DNA of 64,000 bases from Mycobacterium sp. 852002-40037_SCH5390672 (GTDB lineage: Bacteria > Actinomycetota > Actinomycetes > Mycobacteriales > Mycobacteriaceae): the NCBI RefSeq assembly GCF_001665875.1, contig NZ_LZTA01000069.1, forward strand, positions 205,593 through 269,592, read 5' to 3'. The notes beneath the pieces are model-generated. The model was not told the origin of the DNA. It was given only the letters and a program-made list of their open reading frames with translations, and did not search any database. The translations under genes and the position numbers were made by a program. Position 1 is the first letter of the stretch; the number at the start of each line of letters is the position of its first letter. Below are positions 46,224 to 55,583 of this stretch, piece by piece.

Positions 46224-46709
46224 GGAGATCAGACTGTGCCGGAGGGCAAAACTCATCGCGACGCCACACGAGAAATTGTCAAATCTTTGTAGAAGGGGCG
46301 AGCGTCAGGCGGCCTCTGGCCAGCCCGCAACCCACGATCCCAGCGTGAGCACCATCGCCCCGGTCTCTCTGCACGCTGCGGGCTCGGGGACTCGGAAACG
46401 CTTACGCGCGAACGTCAATCGCCGAGTTATCGGACGAAGAGCTCGCTACGAAAGGCATTGCCGCACAGCATGCTAACGATTCGAGCGGGGGTTACTGGTA
46501 ACTTGCATATTCAACTTCTGCATATTGCCGTGCCGGACATCGATGGATGTCATGGAACTCGCCCGCCGAGCCCATGGTGGATTTCATCGAGCACCGATGA
46601 TCCTAATTCAGGTGCTCTGGCTCGCCGTCTATGACCGCGTTGTAAGTTCGTTCGGAGCTACGAAGGCCGCGACCGCCTGCGCCACTCAAGAAGACGCGAG
46701 AGGAAGCCG
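46224..46709. other. Intergenic region with a repeat-like segment
   Basis: About 485 bp without a credible gene. A diverged copy of the dispersed repeat core lies at 46491-46530. Confidence 0.45.
46491..46530. repeat. Dispersed repeat, diverged copy
   Basis: GTTACTGGTAACTTGCATAT, then TCAACTTCTGCATATTGCC. Order and spacing (GGTAA, CATATTC, TGCATATT) follow the core of the other copies; the arm is not evident. Confidence 0.5.
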
Positions 46710-47318
46710 ATGAGAACGATCGCATACCGCCACGCCGGAATCGTTGGCCTTGCCGCCGTCGCGCTGATCGCTGTGGGCTGCAGCAATGGCAAGAGCGTCG
46801 ACGCGTCGGCACCGCCTCAGGTCGGGGTGAACGCCACCTCAACGTCTAAAGCCCCAGCGCCGCCCACCGAGGTGAAGCTCATCGGGGAGAGCGACGTCGA
46901 GGTGACTCTGACCGGCCCGATCGCTGCCAAGTACTCGTCGGCAACCGAGAATCAGAGGGAGGCTCTCGGCAAACCACTGACAGGTGACCGCAACGCGGGA
47001 AAGCGGGAGAGCGGCGTGGTATTCCAGCAGTTCCAGGGCGGCGTGATCACCGCCAAGAACGACGAGGCCGGCACGCCCGCATATATCACCCTGGGCAAGA
47101 TCCGGGAGGCCTGGAATATCCCACGCGACCCGGACGGCGTGCCTGCGGTCACCGGCAATAACGGTTCGGCGGGTCCGCTGGGCTTCCCCGTCAGCGACCA
47201 GAACGCCGTCGGCGATCAGCTCGTGTCGAACTTCGAGCACGGCAGCATCGCGTACAACCCGAAGACCGACCAGGTCGAGGTGACGGTAAACGGCAAGGTC
47301 GTACCGTCCGGGCTGTAG
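46710..47318 (+). CDS. LGFP-repeat lipoprotein
   Basis: 202 aa. Lipobox ALIAVGC-S at residues 18-25 predicts a lipid anchor. After a Ser/Ala/Pro linker there are LGFP-type repeats: IAAKYSSATENQREALGKPLTGDRN ... FQQFQGGVITAKNDEAGTPAYITLGKIREAW ... GPLGFPVSDQNAVGDQLVSNFEHGSIAYNP. LGFP repeats bind cell-wall structures in corynebacteria and mycobacteria. Monocistronic. Confidence 0.9.
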   Translation: MRTIAYRHAGIVGLAAVALIAVGCSNGKSVDASAPPQVGVNATSTSKAPAPPTEVKLIGESDVEVTLTGPIAAKYSSATENQREALGKPLTGDRNAGKRESGVVFQQFQGGVITAKNDEAGTPAYITLGKIREAWNIPRDPDGVPAVTGNNGSAGPLGFPVSDQNAVGDQLVSNFEHGSIAYNPKTDQVEVTVNGKVVPSGL

Positions 47319-47777
47319 CCCGAATCAGGCGTTCATCAAACTGCAAATATCGTGGATTTGATGCGCGATCCGATCACGCCGGTACTTGAGCGTCTGCGCG
47401 AACGATCATTTCGTAGGACGGCCAACGGAACGCCTTGGGCGCAAACGAAATCGGCGGGTGTGTCGGCGGTCGGCACGGTTTAAGAGTGCTGATGCGTCAG
47501 ACGCAATATGCCGTGGTTTACCGGTAATCCTCCATATTCGATTCGTGCATATTCCTCCCGCGCGCTGGAGCCGGGGGAGGTCTTCCACCACGATGGCAGC
47601 TTGACGGCGGCTCACACGGCTCGCCGCGCAGTGCGGGAGCACGACTGTGTGCTGCGACCGTTAAGGATCGTTACCGCAATCGTGATCTCGCAGTCGTATC
47701 TTTGGATATACGAGAAGGCCGAAGCGTTCGACCTTTCCACTCACGCCTATCGGCGTCCGCAAGCCTGGGGGGCTGAT
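47319..47777. other. Intergenic region with dispersed repeat copy 4
   Basis: About 460 bp. The in-frame sequence upstream of 47778 runs through the repeat and shows no domain, so it is treated as non-coding. Confidence 0.45.
47489..47560. repeat. Dispersed repeat, copy 4
   Basis: Arm CTGATGCGTCAG (47489-47500), then CAATATGCC and core 47516-47558 with GGTTTACCGGTAATCCTCCA, TATTCGATTCGTGCATATTC. This is the best-preserved copy; CATATTC occurs twice in the core. Confidence 0.7.
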
Positions 47778-48017
47778 ATGACGACCACAATCGCCGCGCA
47801 CGACCCAGTCGAGAAAGACGCGGGGCATGACGATGTCCTTTTGGCGGTCGCAAAAGTGAACGCACTTGCCTGTCGAGGGGACACCGTTCTCGTCGACTTG
47901 AAGCCGCGCTGGCGACTGACGGAAGAAGAGATCGTGCGCGCGGCGATCACGGTGATTTTGGTGGCCCTTGTGGCGGTGATTGGCGTCGCCGCGGGCGCGA
48001 TCTTGACAATAGTTTAA
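47778..48017 (+). CDS. Small membrane protein
   Basis: 79 aa starting at the ATG at 47778. A charged cytosolic part (EKDAGHDDVLLAVAKVNALACRGDTVLVDLKPRWRLTEEEIVRA) is followed by one C-terminal transmembrane helix (ITVILVALVAVIGVAAGAILTIV). No family recognised; tail-anchored topology is likely. Confidence 0.5.
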   Translation: MTTTIAAHDPVEKDAGHDDVLLAVAKVNALACRGDTVLVDLKPRWRLTEEEIVRAAITVILVALVAVIGVAAGAILTIV

Positions 48018-48259
48018 CAGCGGACCGCAGGGCTTTTTGAAGCTTGGCACCGCGATTCGGGACTCTGTAACGGACCCACAAACGTAACTACTGATACCCC
48101 TGTGTGACAGTGACTCGATTAAGACAGGATGCTCGCGTTTTGCGCGCGGCTCGCGTGCATATTACACCCACGCGCGGATATCGAGAATACTCGGGCCGTT
48201 GAATTATACTGTCTGCCAACAGGTTAACGGACAGGGACGTCGGTTTGGTCAGCTGCAGG

Positions 48260-49465
48260 TTAACGCTTCGATGGCGCTGGTGGGGTGGTGAAGACGCAGG
48301 GGAGCGTTTGGGGACCGCGGATGGCCGGGTTGTCGCGCCATGTCGTGGCGCCGCGCAGGGCGGGTCGGCGCGCCAGGACCTGCTGTAAAGCTAGGGCTGT
48401 TTCGAGGCGGGCCAATGCGGCTCCCAGACAGTAGTGGGCCCCGTGACCGAAGGCGAGCGGTGCGGGGCCGGCGCGGCCGGCCTGGAGTTGGTCGGGTTTG
48501 CTGAAGACGGTCGGGTCACGGTTGGCTGCGGCGAGTATGACGAGGGCAGGTTCGCCAGCGTGGATGGTGACATCGCCAAGGACGTGGTCGTGTGTGGCGG
48601 TGCGCGTCACGGCGTGTGCGGGGCCGTCGAGGCGCAGCAGTTCGGTAAGCACTCGGTCATCGATGGTGTCAATGGTCTCGATCGGCGGGATGCCGTTGTG
48701 CTCGGGGGTTAGGAGGCGAATCGTCGCGGCGCCCAACAAGTTAGCGGTGGTTTCGTGGCCGGCGATGGCGATGATGATGGCGGTGGTGACGACGTCGTCG
48801 AGTTCGAGCTCGGTGTCCGCGGCGATGAAGCTGACTAGGTCGTCGCCGGGGTGGCTGCGACGGTCGGCGGCCAGTGGCAGAAATTCGGTCAGCAGGGTGG
48901 CAAGGGAATCTGTGCCGTGTTCGATGGCGATGGTGTCACTAGCGTCGGTGAGCATTCGGGTGATGGCGGGGGACTCCTCGCGGAGTAGTCGTGCGGCGTT
49001 GATGTCGAGTCCCATCCAGGCTGCCGCGACCGCGATCGGTAGGGGTAGTGCGATGTCGGTCATGAAGTCGAACTCGACTCCGGCGGGAACGGCGTCAATT
49101 GTGTCCACAGCGATCGTGGCGATGCCGTCGCGCAGGCCGGCGATGAAGTTGCGGGTGAAGATGTCTCGAACTGTGTTGCGCAGCCGCAGGTGGTCTGCGC
49201 CGTCGGTGAATAAGATATTGCGACGCAAGATATCTGGGTCCGTCAGCCGCAAGGCGGCCGGGGTGTTGGGGTTGGCCAGTGGGTTGCTCGTCCAGCCGGG
49301 TCCGCCCAAGATTTGCCGCGCCGCGTCATAGCCGATGATCAACCACGCTGCGGCGGTGTCGTTCCAGACCACGTTGCCCTGCCGACGACATGCCTCATAG
49401 AACGGGTAGGGGTTTGCGGCATCCCATGGCAGGCGCACGTCGGCTTGGACGTCAGGGGTGGTCAT
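48260..49465 (-). CDS. Cytochrome P450
   Basis: 401 aa. I-helix AGHETTANLLG, ExxR in LTELLRLDGPAHAVTR, and heme loop LAFGHGAHYCLGAALARLE with the cysteine ligand are all present. Residue DGADHLRLRNTVRDIFT is the C-helix heme contact. Soluble monooxygenase needing a ferredoxin partner, none of which is adjacent. Its start overlaps the end of the frameshifted ABC1 kinase gene by 14 bp, so the two form an operon. Confidence 0.95.
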   Translation of the reverse strand: MTTPDVQADVRLPWDAANPYPFYEACRRQGNVVWNDTAAAWLIIGYDAARQILGGPGWTSNPLANPNTPAALRLTDPDILRRNILFTDGADHLRLRNTVRDIFTRNFIAGLRDGIATIAVDTIDAVPAGVEFDFMTDIALPLPIAVAAAWMGLDINAARLLREESPAITRMLTDASDTIAIEHGTDSLATLLTEFLPLAADRRSHPGDDLVSFIAADTELELDDVVTTAIIIAIAGHETTANLLGAATIRLLTPEHNGIPPIETIDTIDDRVLTELLRLDGPAHAVTRTATHDHVLGDVTIHAGEPALVILAAANRDPTVFSKPDQLQAGRAGPAPLAFGHGAHYCLGAALARLETALALQQVLARRPALRGATTWRDNPAIRGPQTLPCVFTTPPAPSKR

Positions 49466-50863
49466 GATGGTCCAAGGCCCCAGGCAGACCGCGTTCGCGC
49501 ACCCAGGCGTGGTGCAGCTTGCCCAGCTCGGTGATGGGTTCGGCGACGCCGTTCATATCGGCCCAGATGGACCGGATCGGTAGGCAGGCTTGCAGACCAG
49601 CGAGGATGCTGTTGGTAGCGAGTGCGATCCGAGAGCTGAAGGCGAACTCTTGCGGCACTGTCGTCTGGGCGAGTGGGTGGTCCGAGTCGCGAATGTCGAG
49701 GGACCCGGCGATGGTGCGAGTAATGGTGTCGGGTGTGTAGGTCACCGGCTGAGGCATACCCATCTCATAGACAAGGGTCGACAGCCAGGGCTGCAGATCA
49801 TCGGCGCTCAGTGGTGAATCGGCAGCGATGAAGCCCAATTGGGTCAACAATTCACGGCAGTCCTCGAGGCGCCCCTCGATGGCAGCCCACTGAAAGGCCA
49901 CGTACAGCCAGCGCTGCTTCTCGGGAAAGGGCTCGCGCAACCGAAATCCAGGAATCCGACACTGCCATCGGCATTGAAGCGGTAATTGCCCGGATGGGGA
50001 TCAGCATGTACCAGGTTGGCGTGTCGATAGCAGCTATTGGCGAACCGCGTGATCGCCTCGGCCCAAGTGTTTTTCAGATCCTGGTCGGCGCGTTGCGCGG
50101 CGGGGTAGTCCATGCCGTCCAGGTAGGTCATCGTCAGTACCTGGTCGCTGGAGGCGTCGGGTATGACGTCGGGGATGCGGATGAAGGGGTGGCCGCGGTA
50201 GAGCTGGTTGAACTCGGTGATGGTGGCCGCTTCGTGGCGGTAGTCGACCTCTTCGGCAATGCGTGCTGCAGCCTCGCGCGCCAGGGTCCGGATATCGAGC
50301 TTGATCCCTGATGCCGCGGTGACAAACCGCATGAAGGTTGCCAGCAGTTCGGTGTTGGCGAGGTCGTCGCGGATCGCCTGCGCGACACCGGGATACTGGA
50401 TTTTCACGACCACCTCGCGGCCGTCCGAGAGCACCGCTCGGTGCACTTGGCCGACCGAGGCCGCGGCGATCGGCTCATCGGAGAATTCAGCGATATGCCG
50501 CACAGCCGAACCCAGCTCCCGCTTGAGGACCTGATGGACGAGCGTGGGGTGCATCGGCGGTGCCTCAGCCTGTAGGCGGGCTAAAGCCTTTTGATAGGGC
50601 CAGTATCCGCCAGTGCCGACGGCGCGGGCGTCGACCATCGACATGATTTGGCCGGCTTTCATCAACACGCCCTTGGAGTGGCCCAGCAGCTCGGTGTAGC
50701 GCTCAGCGGTGCGCTCGTGAAACCGCTCGACCGCGCCGTCATCACCGGTGCGCTCTCGCAATCCGGCGACCAACCGTCCCCCGGCGGCGCGGGCAGCGAA
50801 GCCCGCCAGCGGCATGGTGCGCCGGACACGCCCTTGCGGCACGGCTTTGTCGTGCTGTGCCAT
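49452..50863 (-). pseudogene. ABC1/AarF-family kinase gene broken by a frameshift
   Basis: The first frame (50863 to about 49942) encodes KAGQIMSMVDARA, QVHRAVLSDGREVVVKIQYPG (the AxSxGQ-type loop), HADPHPGNYRFN (catalytic) and VGFLDFGC (metal binding). Immediately after DFG the frame changes; the other frame continues with REPFPEKQRWLYVAFQWAAIEGRLEDC to 49452. Reading on in the first frame gives an unrelated tail. The lesion is near 49935-49942. GGGAGGATCAG precedes the ATG. ABC1 kinases act in quinone or lipid metabolism. Confidence 0.82.
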
Positions 50864-50912
50864 CTGATCCTCCCGCGGTACCCACCGTGTGTAGTAAACT
50901 CTTGCTAAATGT

Positions 50913-50924
50913 AAGTGATCACTT
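50913..50924. promoter_or_regulatory. Candidate TetR operator
   Basis: Perfect 12-bp palindrome AAGTGATCACTT, 12 bp before the TetR start and between it and the divergent ABC1-P450 operon. Confidence 0.55.
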
Positions 50925-50935
50925 TGGAGAGGTCA

Positions 50936-51535
50936 ATGACTGCACCCGTGTCGACGCGAGAACGGCTGGTTACCGAGGCGATGCGGCTGTTCAGCGCCAA
51001 GGGATTTGAAGCCACCAGCGTCTCGCAGATCGAAGCCGCTGCCGGCTTGGCCGCGGGTTCGGGCGCCCTGTATCGCCACTTCAAGTCAAAGGATGCCCTG
51101 CTGGACGCCGGGATCGACCGCCAACTGGACCGTCGCAGCGCGATGCGCGATATCCGTGCACTGTTCGCCGGGCTCGGCGATTTACGCGCCGAACTGACCG
51201 TGCTGGGGCGCTACCTGCTCAGCGTCGTCGACGAGGAAATCCAACTGCTCCAGATCGCCGCCCGCACACCCTCCGGCCATTCGGCCCGTCTCGAGACCGC
51301 CTACGCCGCGCTCATCGACGGACTCAACGCCGAACTGGACGACTGGATCGCCAGCTGGGCGCCGGCACTGGCCAACGACGACCGCGCTGTCCTGGCTGCG
51401 CTCGGAGTGAACGGGATCCTCGGGGTACGTTTTGCCTCCAGCCTGTTCCATCAACCCCACGTCCGTGTCCCCGACGATCGCTACCTCGCCGAATGGACAG
51501 CACTTCTCGCGACCCGAATCGAGGCTCTCCACTGA
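50936..51535 (+). CDS. TetR-family transcriptional regulator
   Basis: 199 aa, GGAGAGG before the ATG. HTH: RERLVTEAMRLFSAKGFEATSVSQIEAAAGLAAGSGALYRHFKSKDALLDAG. C-terminal domain typical of TetR_C (LGRYLLSVVDEEIQLLQIAAR ... ALGVNGILGVRFASSLFHQPH). Likely controls itself and the divergent ABC1-P450 unit through the palindrome at 50913-50924. Confidence 0.93.
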   Translation: MTAPVSTRERLVTEAMRLFSAKGFEATSVSQIEAAAGLAAGSGALYRHFKSKDALLDAGIDRQLDRRSAMRDIRALFAGLGDLRAELTVLGRYLLSVVDEEIQLLQIAARTPSGHSARLETAYAALIDGLNAELDDWIASWAPALANDDRAVLAALGVNGILGVRFASSLFHQPHVRVPDDRYLAEWTALLATRIEALH

Positions 51536-51879
51536 CCAGCACATCGCGCGCACATGCGGCATAGCATCGGTCCCTGGTGGGAGTGCTAGGCCAGTAGCGC
51601 CGGATCGCGTTTGCGCAATTGGTCAACGGCGCTGAGTTGTCCGCGTGCGCGTTCGGTCAATTTGATATCGACGGCATTTACGTTGACGTAGAGGCCGCCT
51701 GCACTTCATGGCTGCGAGTACCCTTGATGTTCTCGCCAAGGCTCATCGAAGCCTGGCTGAAAAGGATGCAACATCCACATCGTTCGGTCAGCAGATGTGG
51801 TGAAACGTGTGTTAAGCCTGACCGACATGGGCTGGTTAGAAGGGCCTAGCCAGCCCTGCCTACAGAGCGGGTGAGCACA
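51536..51879. other. Intergenic region with a possible gene tail
   Basis: About 340 bp. On the minus strand, YVNVNAVDIKLTERARGQLS and AVDQLRKRDPALLA end at a TAG at 51586-51588, with no start or upstream continuation. It looks like a lost gene's C-terminus. No other feature. Confidence 0.35.
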
Positions 51880-52839
51880 ATGTCGCAACGCGGCCGGACC
51901 ATCGATAAGCTGGGCGAACGATCGCCGCATGATCATGTGGTGCACGTCTACACCGATGACACCCATCTCCTGGAGACGCTGGCCGGTTTTATCTCGCACG
52001 GGTTGTCGCAGAGTGAAAGCGTCGTCGTTGTGGCTACCGCCCAGCACCTCGCGGCGATCTCGCGCATGCTCGACCCAGGTTCGCGGCTCGATGCGGAAAC
52101 CTTGGTCCTCCTCGACGCCGCCGAAATTCTTCGAAAGTTCATGAGGGAAGGTGCCCCGGATCCGGCAGCGTTCGAGGCAACGATCGGTGGCATCGTGGAT
52201 GCGGCCGTAAGTGGTGGGCGGCCGGTGCGGGTATATGGCGAAATGGTGGCCGTGCTGTGGGATCAGGGCAATGCCACCGGAGCGTTGGCACTTGAGGCGT
52301 TGTGGAACGACTTGGCCGCGACCCGGCAGTTCTATTTGATGTGCGCCTATCCCAGCACTTCATTTGATGATGGGTCGCTGCAGGCGCTGAATTCGATGTG
52401 TCAACTGCACTCCGAACTTAGCCTGCTCGGTGACGCCACTGACATGCCAGGAGATCGGTTCATGGGCCCAGATCCGGTCGCGCGCAAGCTGTTTATTCCG
52501 GTGGCCGCCGCTGTTGCGGCGGCACGTCACTTCACCATCGACACGCTGATGGACTGGAAGTTGTCGCACCTAGTCGACGATGCGGCACTCATTGTCACCG
52601 AGCTAGCCACCAACGCCATTGTGCATGCCAACAGCGCCTTCCGCGTGGTGATGTCGCCGGCCCCGGTGGGCGTGCGCTTTGCGGTCGAGGATGCCTCGCA
52701 GTCTCGACCGCAGGTGCGACACGCTGGTCCGTATGAGCCAGGGGGGCGCGGCATCGCGCTGATCGCCAAAATCGCCCATCAATGGGGCTGCGATGTGTCC
52801 CCGGTTGGCAAGACGGTCTGGGCCGACGTTCTTCCGTGA
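51880..52839 (+). CDS. MEDS sensor plus RsbW-like ATPase protein
   Basis: 319 aa from the ATG at 51880 (GTG at 51871 possible). N-terminal MEDS domain (HVVHVYTDDTHLLETLAGFISHGLSQSESVVVVATAQHL ... VRVYGEMVAVLWDQGNATGALALEALWNDLA), then an HATPase_c_2 domain (LIVTELATNAIVHANSAFRVVM ... PGGRGIALIAKIAHQWG) with N-box and G-box. This is the design of actinobacterial anti-sigma/serine-kinase regulators. No sigma factor or antagonist gene is adjacent. Confidence 0.88.
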   Translation: MSQRGRTIDKLGERSPHDHVVHVYTDDTHLLETLAGFISHGLSQSESVVVVATAQHLAAISRMLDPGSRLDAETLVLLDAAEILRKFMREGAPDPAAFEATIGGIVDAAVSGGRPVRVYGEMVAVLWDQGNATGALALEALWNDLAATRQFYLMCAYPSTSFDDGSLQALNSMCQLHSELSLLGDATDMPGDRFMGPDPVARKLFIPVAAAVAAARHFTIDTLMDWKLSHLVDDAALIVTELATNAIVHANSAFRVVMSPAPVGVRFAVEDASQSRPQVRHAGPYEPGGRGIALIAKIAHQWGCDVSPVGKTVWADVLP

Positions 52840-53044
52840 TAACACCATCGTCCCGGACTTAGGGGTTGCATCCTTCAGTCGTTGTCTGCTGGCGAAATCA
52901 CCACCTCGGGACAGCCCGGCGAGGCCGATCGGGCAATGATCGCCGACGCTGGGTTCGTGATTACCCGCCGCCGCGGCGCAGGCACCGCTATCTGCGCCAA
53001 CACCTAGACCCCTGATGAATTTGGACAACGAGGTGAACTCAGCC

Positions 53045-54751
53045 ATGCTCCATAAACCGGTGATCATCGTCGGGGGAGGCCCAGTCGGGCTGTCTGCTGC
53101 GCTAGAGCTCGCCCGCTTCAATGTTCCCAGCGTTGTTATTGAGCGACATGATTCGACGTCGTGGCATCCCAAGGCCCGCAATCTAAATGCGCGGACGATG
53201 GAGATCGCCCGTGGGTGGGGAAGTGCGGTGTATCAACAGCTACGCGGCATTGACACCCCGCCAGGCTGGAAGAGCCCGATGAGATATCTGGACACCATTG
53301 TCGGCCAGGAGGTGGGTCAGATCGAGACGCGAGGTTTCGAAGGTCCCGGGCCGACGATTAGCCCGGTGCTGCCGATCATGTCGTCACAGGACCTGACGGA
53401 AGCCATTCTGCGTGACGCCGCGGAGGCCACGGGAATCGTCGATCTTCGCTTCGGTCACCAGGTCACCGACGTGCTGTCCGGGTCAAGCGACCTCGACACC
53501 GAAGCGACCGTGGCGGTCCGAGTCAACGCGACGGACGACACCTACACTCTCGCCGGGGAAGCGCTGGTTGCCGCCGATGGTGTCGACAGTACGGTACGCA
53601 CGCAGCTGGGCATCGCCTTGAACGGCGAACAGGGCCTTCATCATTTCGTCAACTGCTACTTCCGCGCCGATATCGAACACCATCTCGGAGAACGCCGGGG
53701 CGTAGTGTTTTTCGTCGCCAACCCGGACGCCGCCGGTCTGCTGCAACCACTCGACGCCCGCGGCCGCTGGTTGTGCCAAATCGGTGTATCGCCTGACCAG
53801 TGGATTGGCGAGCACTGGGACGTCGAGCGAGTAAGGCGGTGGGTCCGCGGCGCGGTCGGCGTGCCCGACCTCGACGTCGAGGTCAAAGGCGTTGGGCTGT
53901 GGCAGATGAACGCAACTATCGCCGATCGTTGGGTACAGGGCCGCGTGGTGTTAGTTGGCGATGCCGCCCACCAATTTCCCCCCACCGGGGGCCTAGGCGT
54001 CAATACCGGGCTGCAAGGCATGCACAACGCCATGTGGAAGTTGGCTTTGTGTATCCGTGGTATGGCCTGGTGGTCATTGCTCACAACCTATGAGGACGAA
54101 CGTCGCCCAGCCGCGATCACAACGATCCAACAGTGTTTGCAGAATCACCGCAATCTCGCGCGGCTTGCCGCGGCCTATTACTACCCGGCGGGCAGTGACC
54201 TCAGTGCCGAGGAGGCCGAGCGGGAGAGCCGACGCTTCGGTAATCATTTCGGCGTCGAGTTCGGCACCGTGTATCACTCGGCCGCCGTCATCGACGACGG
54301 CACAACGCCTCCCGACGTCGAAGATAGCTATAGCGACTACGCGCCCTGCGCGACGCCGGGTTGCCGGGCACCACATGTATGGCTGGGCGATGAACGTGAC
54401 CCGATATCGACACTCGACCTCTTCGGCGCCGGCTTCACTGTGCTTACAGGTCCCGGCGGAGAAATCTGGCGCAGGGCGGCGACTGATGCTGCGCGCCGAC
54501 TCGGGGTGCCCATCGTCAGCTATGCCATCGACGAGCCCGGCCTGGCCGACCACGACAACGCGTTCTTCGATCACTACGAGATCAGCCACGACGGGGCGGT
54601 TCTCGTGCGCCCCGACGGATATGTCGCCTGGCGCAGTGCAACCGGATCCTCCGATGGCGCCCGGCTTACTCTGGCCGTGGAACAGATCCTGGATCGCCGC
54701 TCAGCGGGCTTGAGCGCTGGAGTCGACCCGGGGCTAGGGGAGTCGTCGTGA
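53045..54751 (+). CDS. FAD-dependent aromatic-ring monooxygenase (TfdB/MhpA-like)
   Basis: 568 aa. FAD motif VIIVGGGPVGLSAALELAR, then ERHDSTSWHPKARNLNARTMEI, AADGVDSTVRTQLGI, and VVLVGDAAHQFPPTGGLGVNTGLQ (GD motif). A C-terminal thioredoxin-like domain (RLGVPIVSYAIDEPG ... GAVLVRPDGYVAWR) completes the class-A flavoprotein hydroxylase. Start at 53045 because GAGGTGA lies 8 bases upstream; an ATG at 53015 is in frame. The next ORF overlaps its stop (GTGA). Confidence 0.93.
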   Translation: MLHKPVIIVGGGPVGLSAALELARFNVPSVVIERHDSTSWHPKARNLNARTMEIARGWGSAVYQQLRGIDTPPGWKSPMRYLDTIVGQEVGQIETRGFEGPGPTISPVLPIMSSQDLTEAILRDAAEATGIVDLRFGHQVTDVLSGSSDLDTEATVAVRVNATDDTYTLAGEALVAADGVDSTVRTQLGIALNGEQGLHHFVNCYFRADIEHHLGERRGVVFFVANPDAAGLLQPLDARGRWLCQIGVSPDQWIGEHWDVERVRRWVRGAVGVPDLDVEVKGVGLWQMNATIADRWVQGRVVLVGDAAHQFPPTGGLGVNTGLQGMHNAMWKLALCIRGMAWWSLLTTYEDERRPAAITTIQQCLQNHRNLARLAAAYYYPAGSDLSAEEAERESRRFGNHFGVEFGTVYHSAAVIDDGTTPPDVEDSYSDYAPCATPGCRAPHVWLGDERDPISTLDLFGAGFTVLTGPGGEIWRRAATDAARRLGVPIVSYAIDEPGLADHDNAFFDHYEISHDGAVLVRPDGYVAWRSATGSSDGARLTLAVEQILDRRSAGLSAGVDPGLGESS

Positions 54752-55005
54752 CCGTCCGTGATGATGTCGAGACCAAGCGTTCAGCCCTAGCTGACTCACT
54801 CGCTGCCATGGACCCCCATGCACCAACCGCGCCTGCGGCAACTGGACAGCATTCGACCTTGCTGCACGTCGAACCTGCCGCGGCGTGTCAAGCCGGCGGT
54901 TGCACGCCACGTCCTGATTCGGCTACTCAAGATTCTCGAAACACGCGGTCAACCAGCATGTTTTTGATCGCCGGTCCGACGGGAGTGGGGAATCTGCGTT
55001 TGTGA
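54748..55005 (+). CDS. Short ORF coupled to the monooxygenase, probably truncated
   Basis: 85 codons beginning at a GTG that overlaps the preceding stop. The first 30 residues (VTVRDDVETKRSALADSLAAMD) are helical and plausible as the start of a real protein. After that the sequence becomes Thr/Pro/Ala-rich (TPRPDSATQDSRNTRSTS) without a domain. The original second gene was probably cut short. Family unknown. Confidence 0.4.
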   Translation: MTVRDDVETKRSALADSLAAMDPHAPTAPAATGQHSTLLHVEPAAACQAGGCTPRPDSATQDSRNTRSTSMFLIAGPTGVGNLRL

Positions 55006-55300
55006 TGGAGCTGATTCAGCTGATGAACACGGCGAGCCTAAGTTGACATAATGTCGCTTATCGGCAAAAGCTAACGCCGAGTTCCAGCCATTGGCGGCGG
55101 CGACGTTGAGCCGACAGCAATGCCTAGGCCCCCAACCGCCTCGCACGCCGACAGTCCCGACGAAACGCCCGCGGTTCGGGCGCCGGGCGACAACTTGAGC
55201 GTCGCGCCACTGAACTGACAACTCAACGTCACGGCACTGGACGGTCAGTCGCGCGCAACGGGCCGATCGTTTGGCCCCACCCGGCCTTCCAGCGAGACTG

Positions 55301-55330
55301 GCATCAATTTGTCACTGTGACGAATTTCAG
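55301..55330. repeat. GTCACTGTGAC element, copy 1
   Basis: CATCAATTTGTCACTGTGAC then GAATTTCAG. The 11-bp dyad GTCAC-T-GTGAC followed by GAAT is shared with the copies at 55.5 and 56.3 kb. Confidence 0.6.
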
Positions 55331-55499
55331 TGGACCGCAGACGCGTTCGGAATGTCACCCGGCCCCGGCCCCCGCGCCTAGCGCCGCCCGTACATCACGG
55401 CGAGCTTCACGATCCAATCGCTGACGAGACGACACTCCAAGGCAATGACCCGGCACCATGCTGCTGCATACCACGCCGCCTCCCGAACACCCATCCCCT

Positions 55500-55560
55500 G
55501 CTCCCCCGCCCCCTGCCGCCAATACGTCACTGTGACGAATGACTCTGCAGCGCAAGGCTA
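55500..55560. repeat. GTCACTGTGAC element, copy 2
   Basis: GCCGCCAATACGTCACTGTG, then ACGAAT and CTCTGCAGCGCA. Similarity to copy 3 extends about 60 bp, beginning with a TGCTCC/CCCCGCC block. It lies directly downstream of the zinc-ribbon gene. Confidence 0.65.
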
Positions 55561-55583
55561 TTGGGATAGGCGTTGGTTCGGGG

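Larger units (their letters stand above)
55006..55583. other. Intergenic region with palindromic repeats
   Basis: About 575 bp with no credible gene. Contains two copies of the GTCACTGTGAC element (55301-55330 and 55521-55540). Confidence 0.45.

Noticed and set aside
48498..49331. 277-codon plus-strand ORF
   Set aside because: Antisense to the P450 gene; very Ser/Arg-rich, typical shadow frame.
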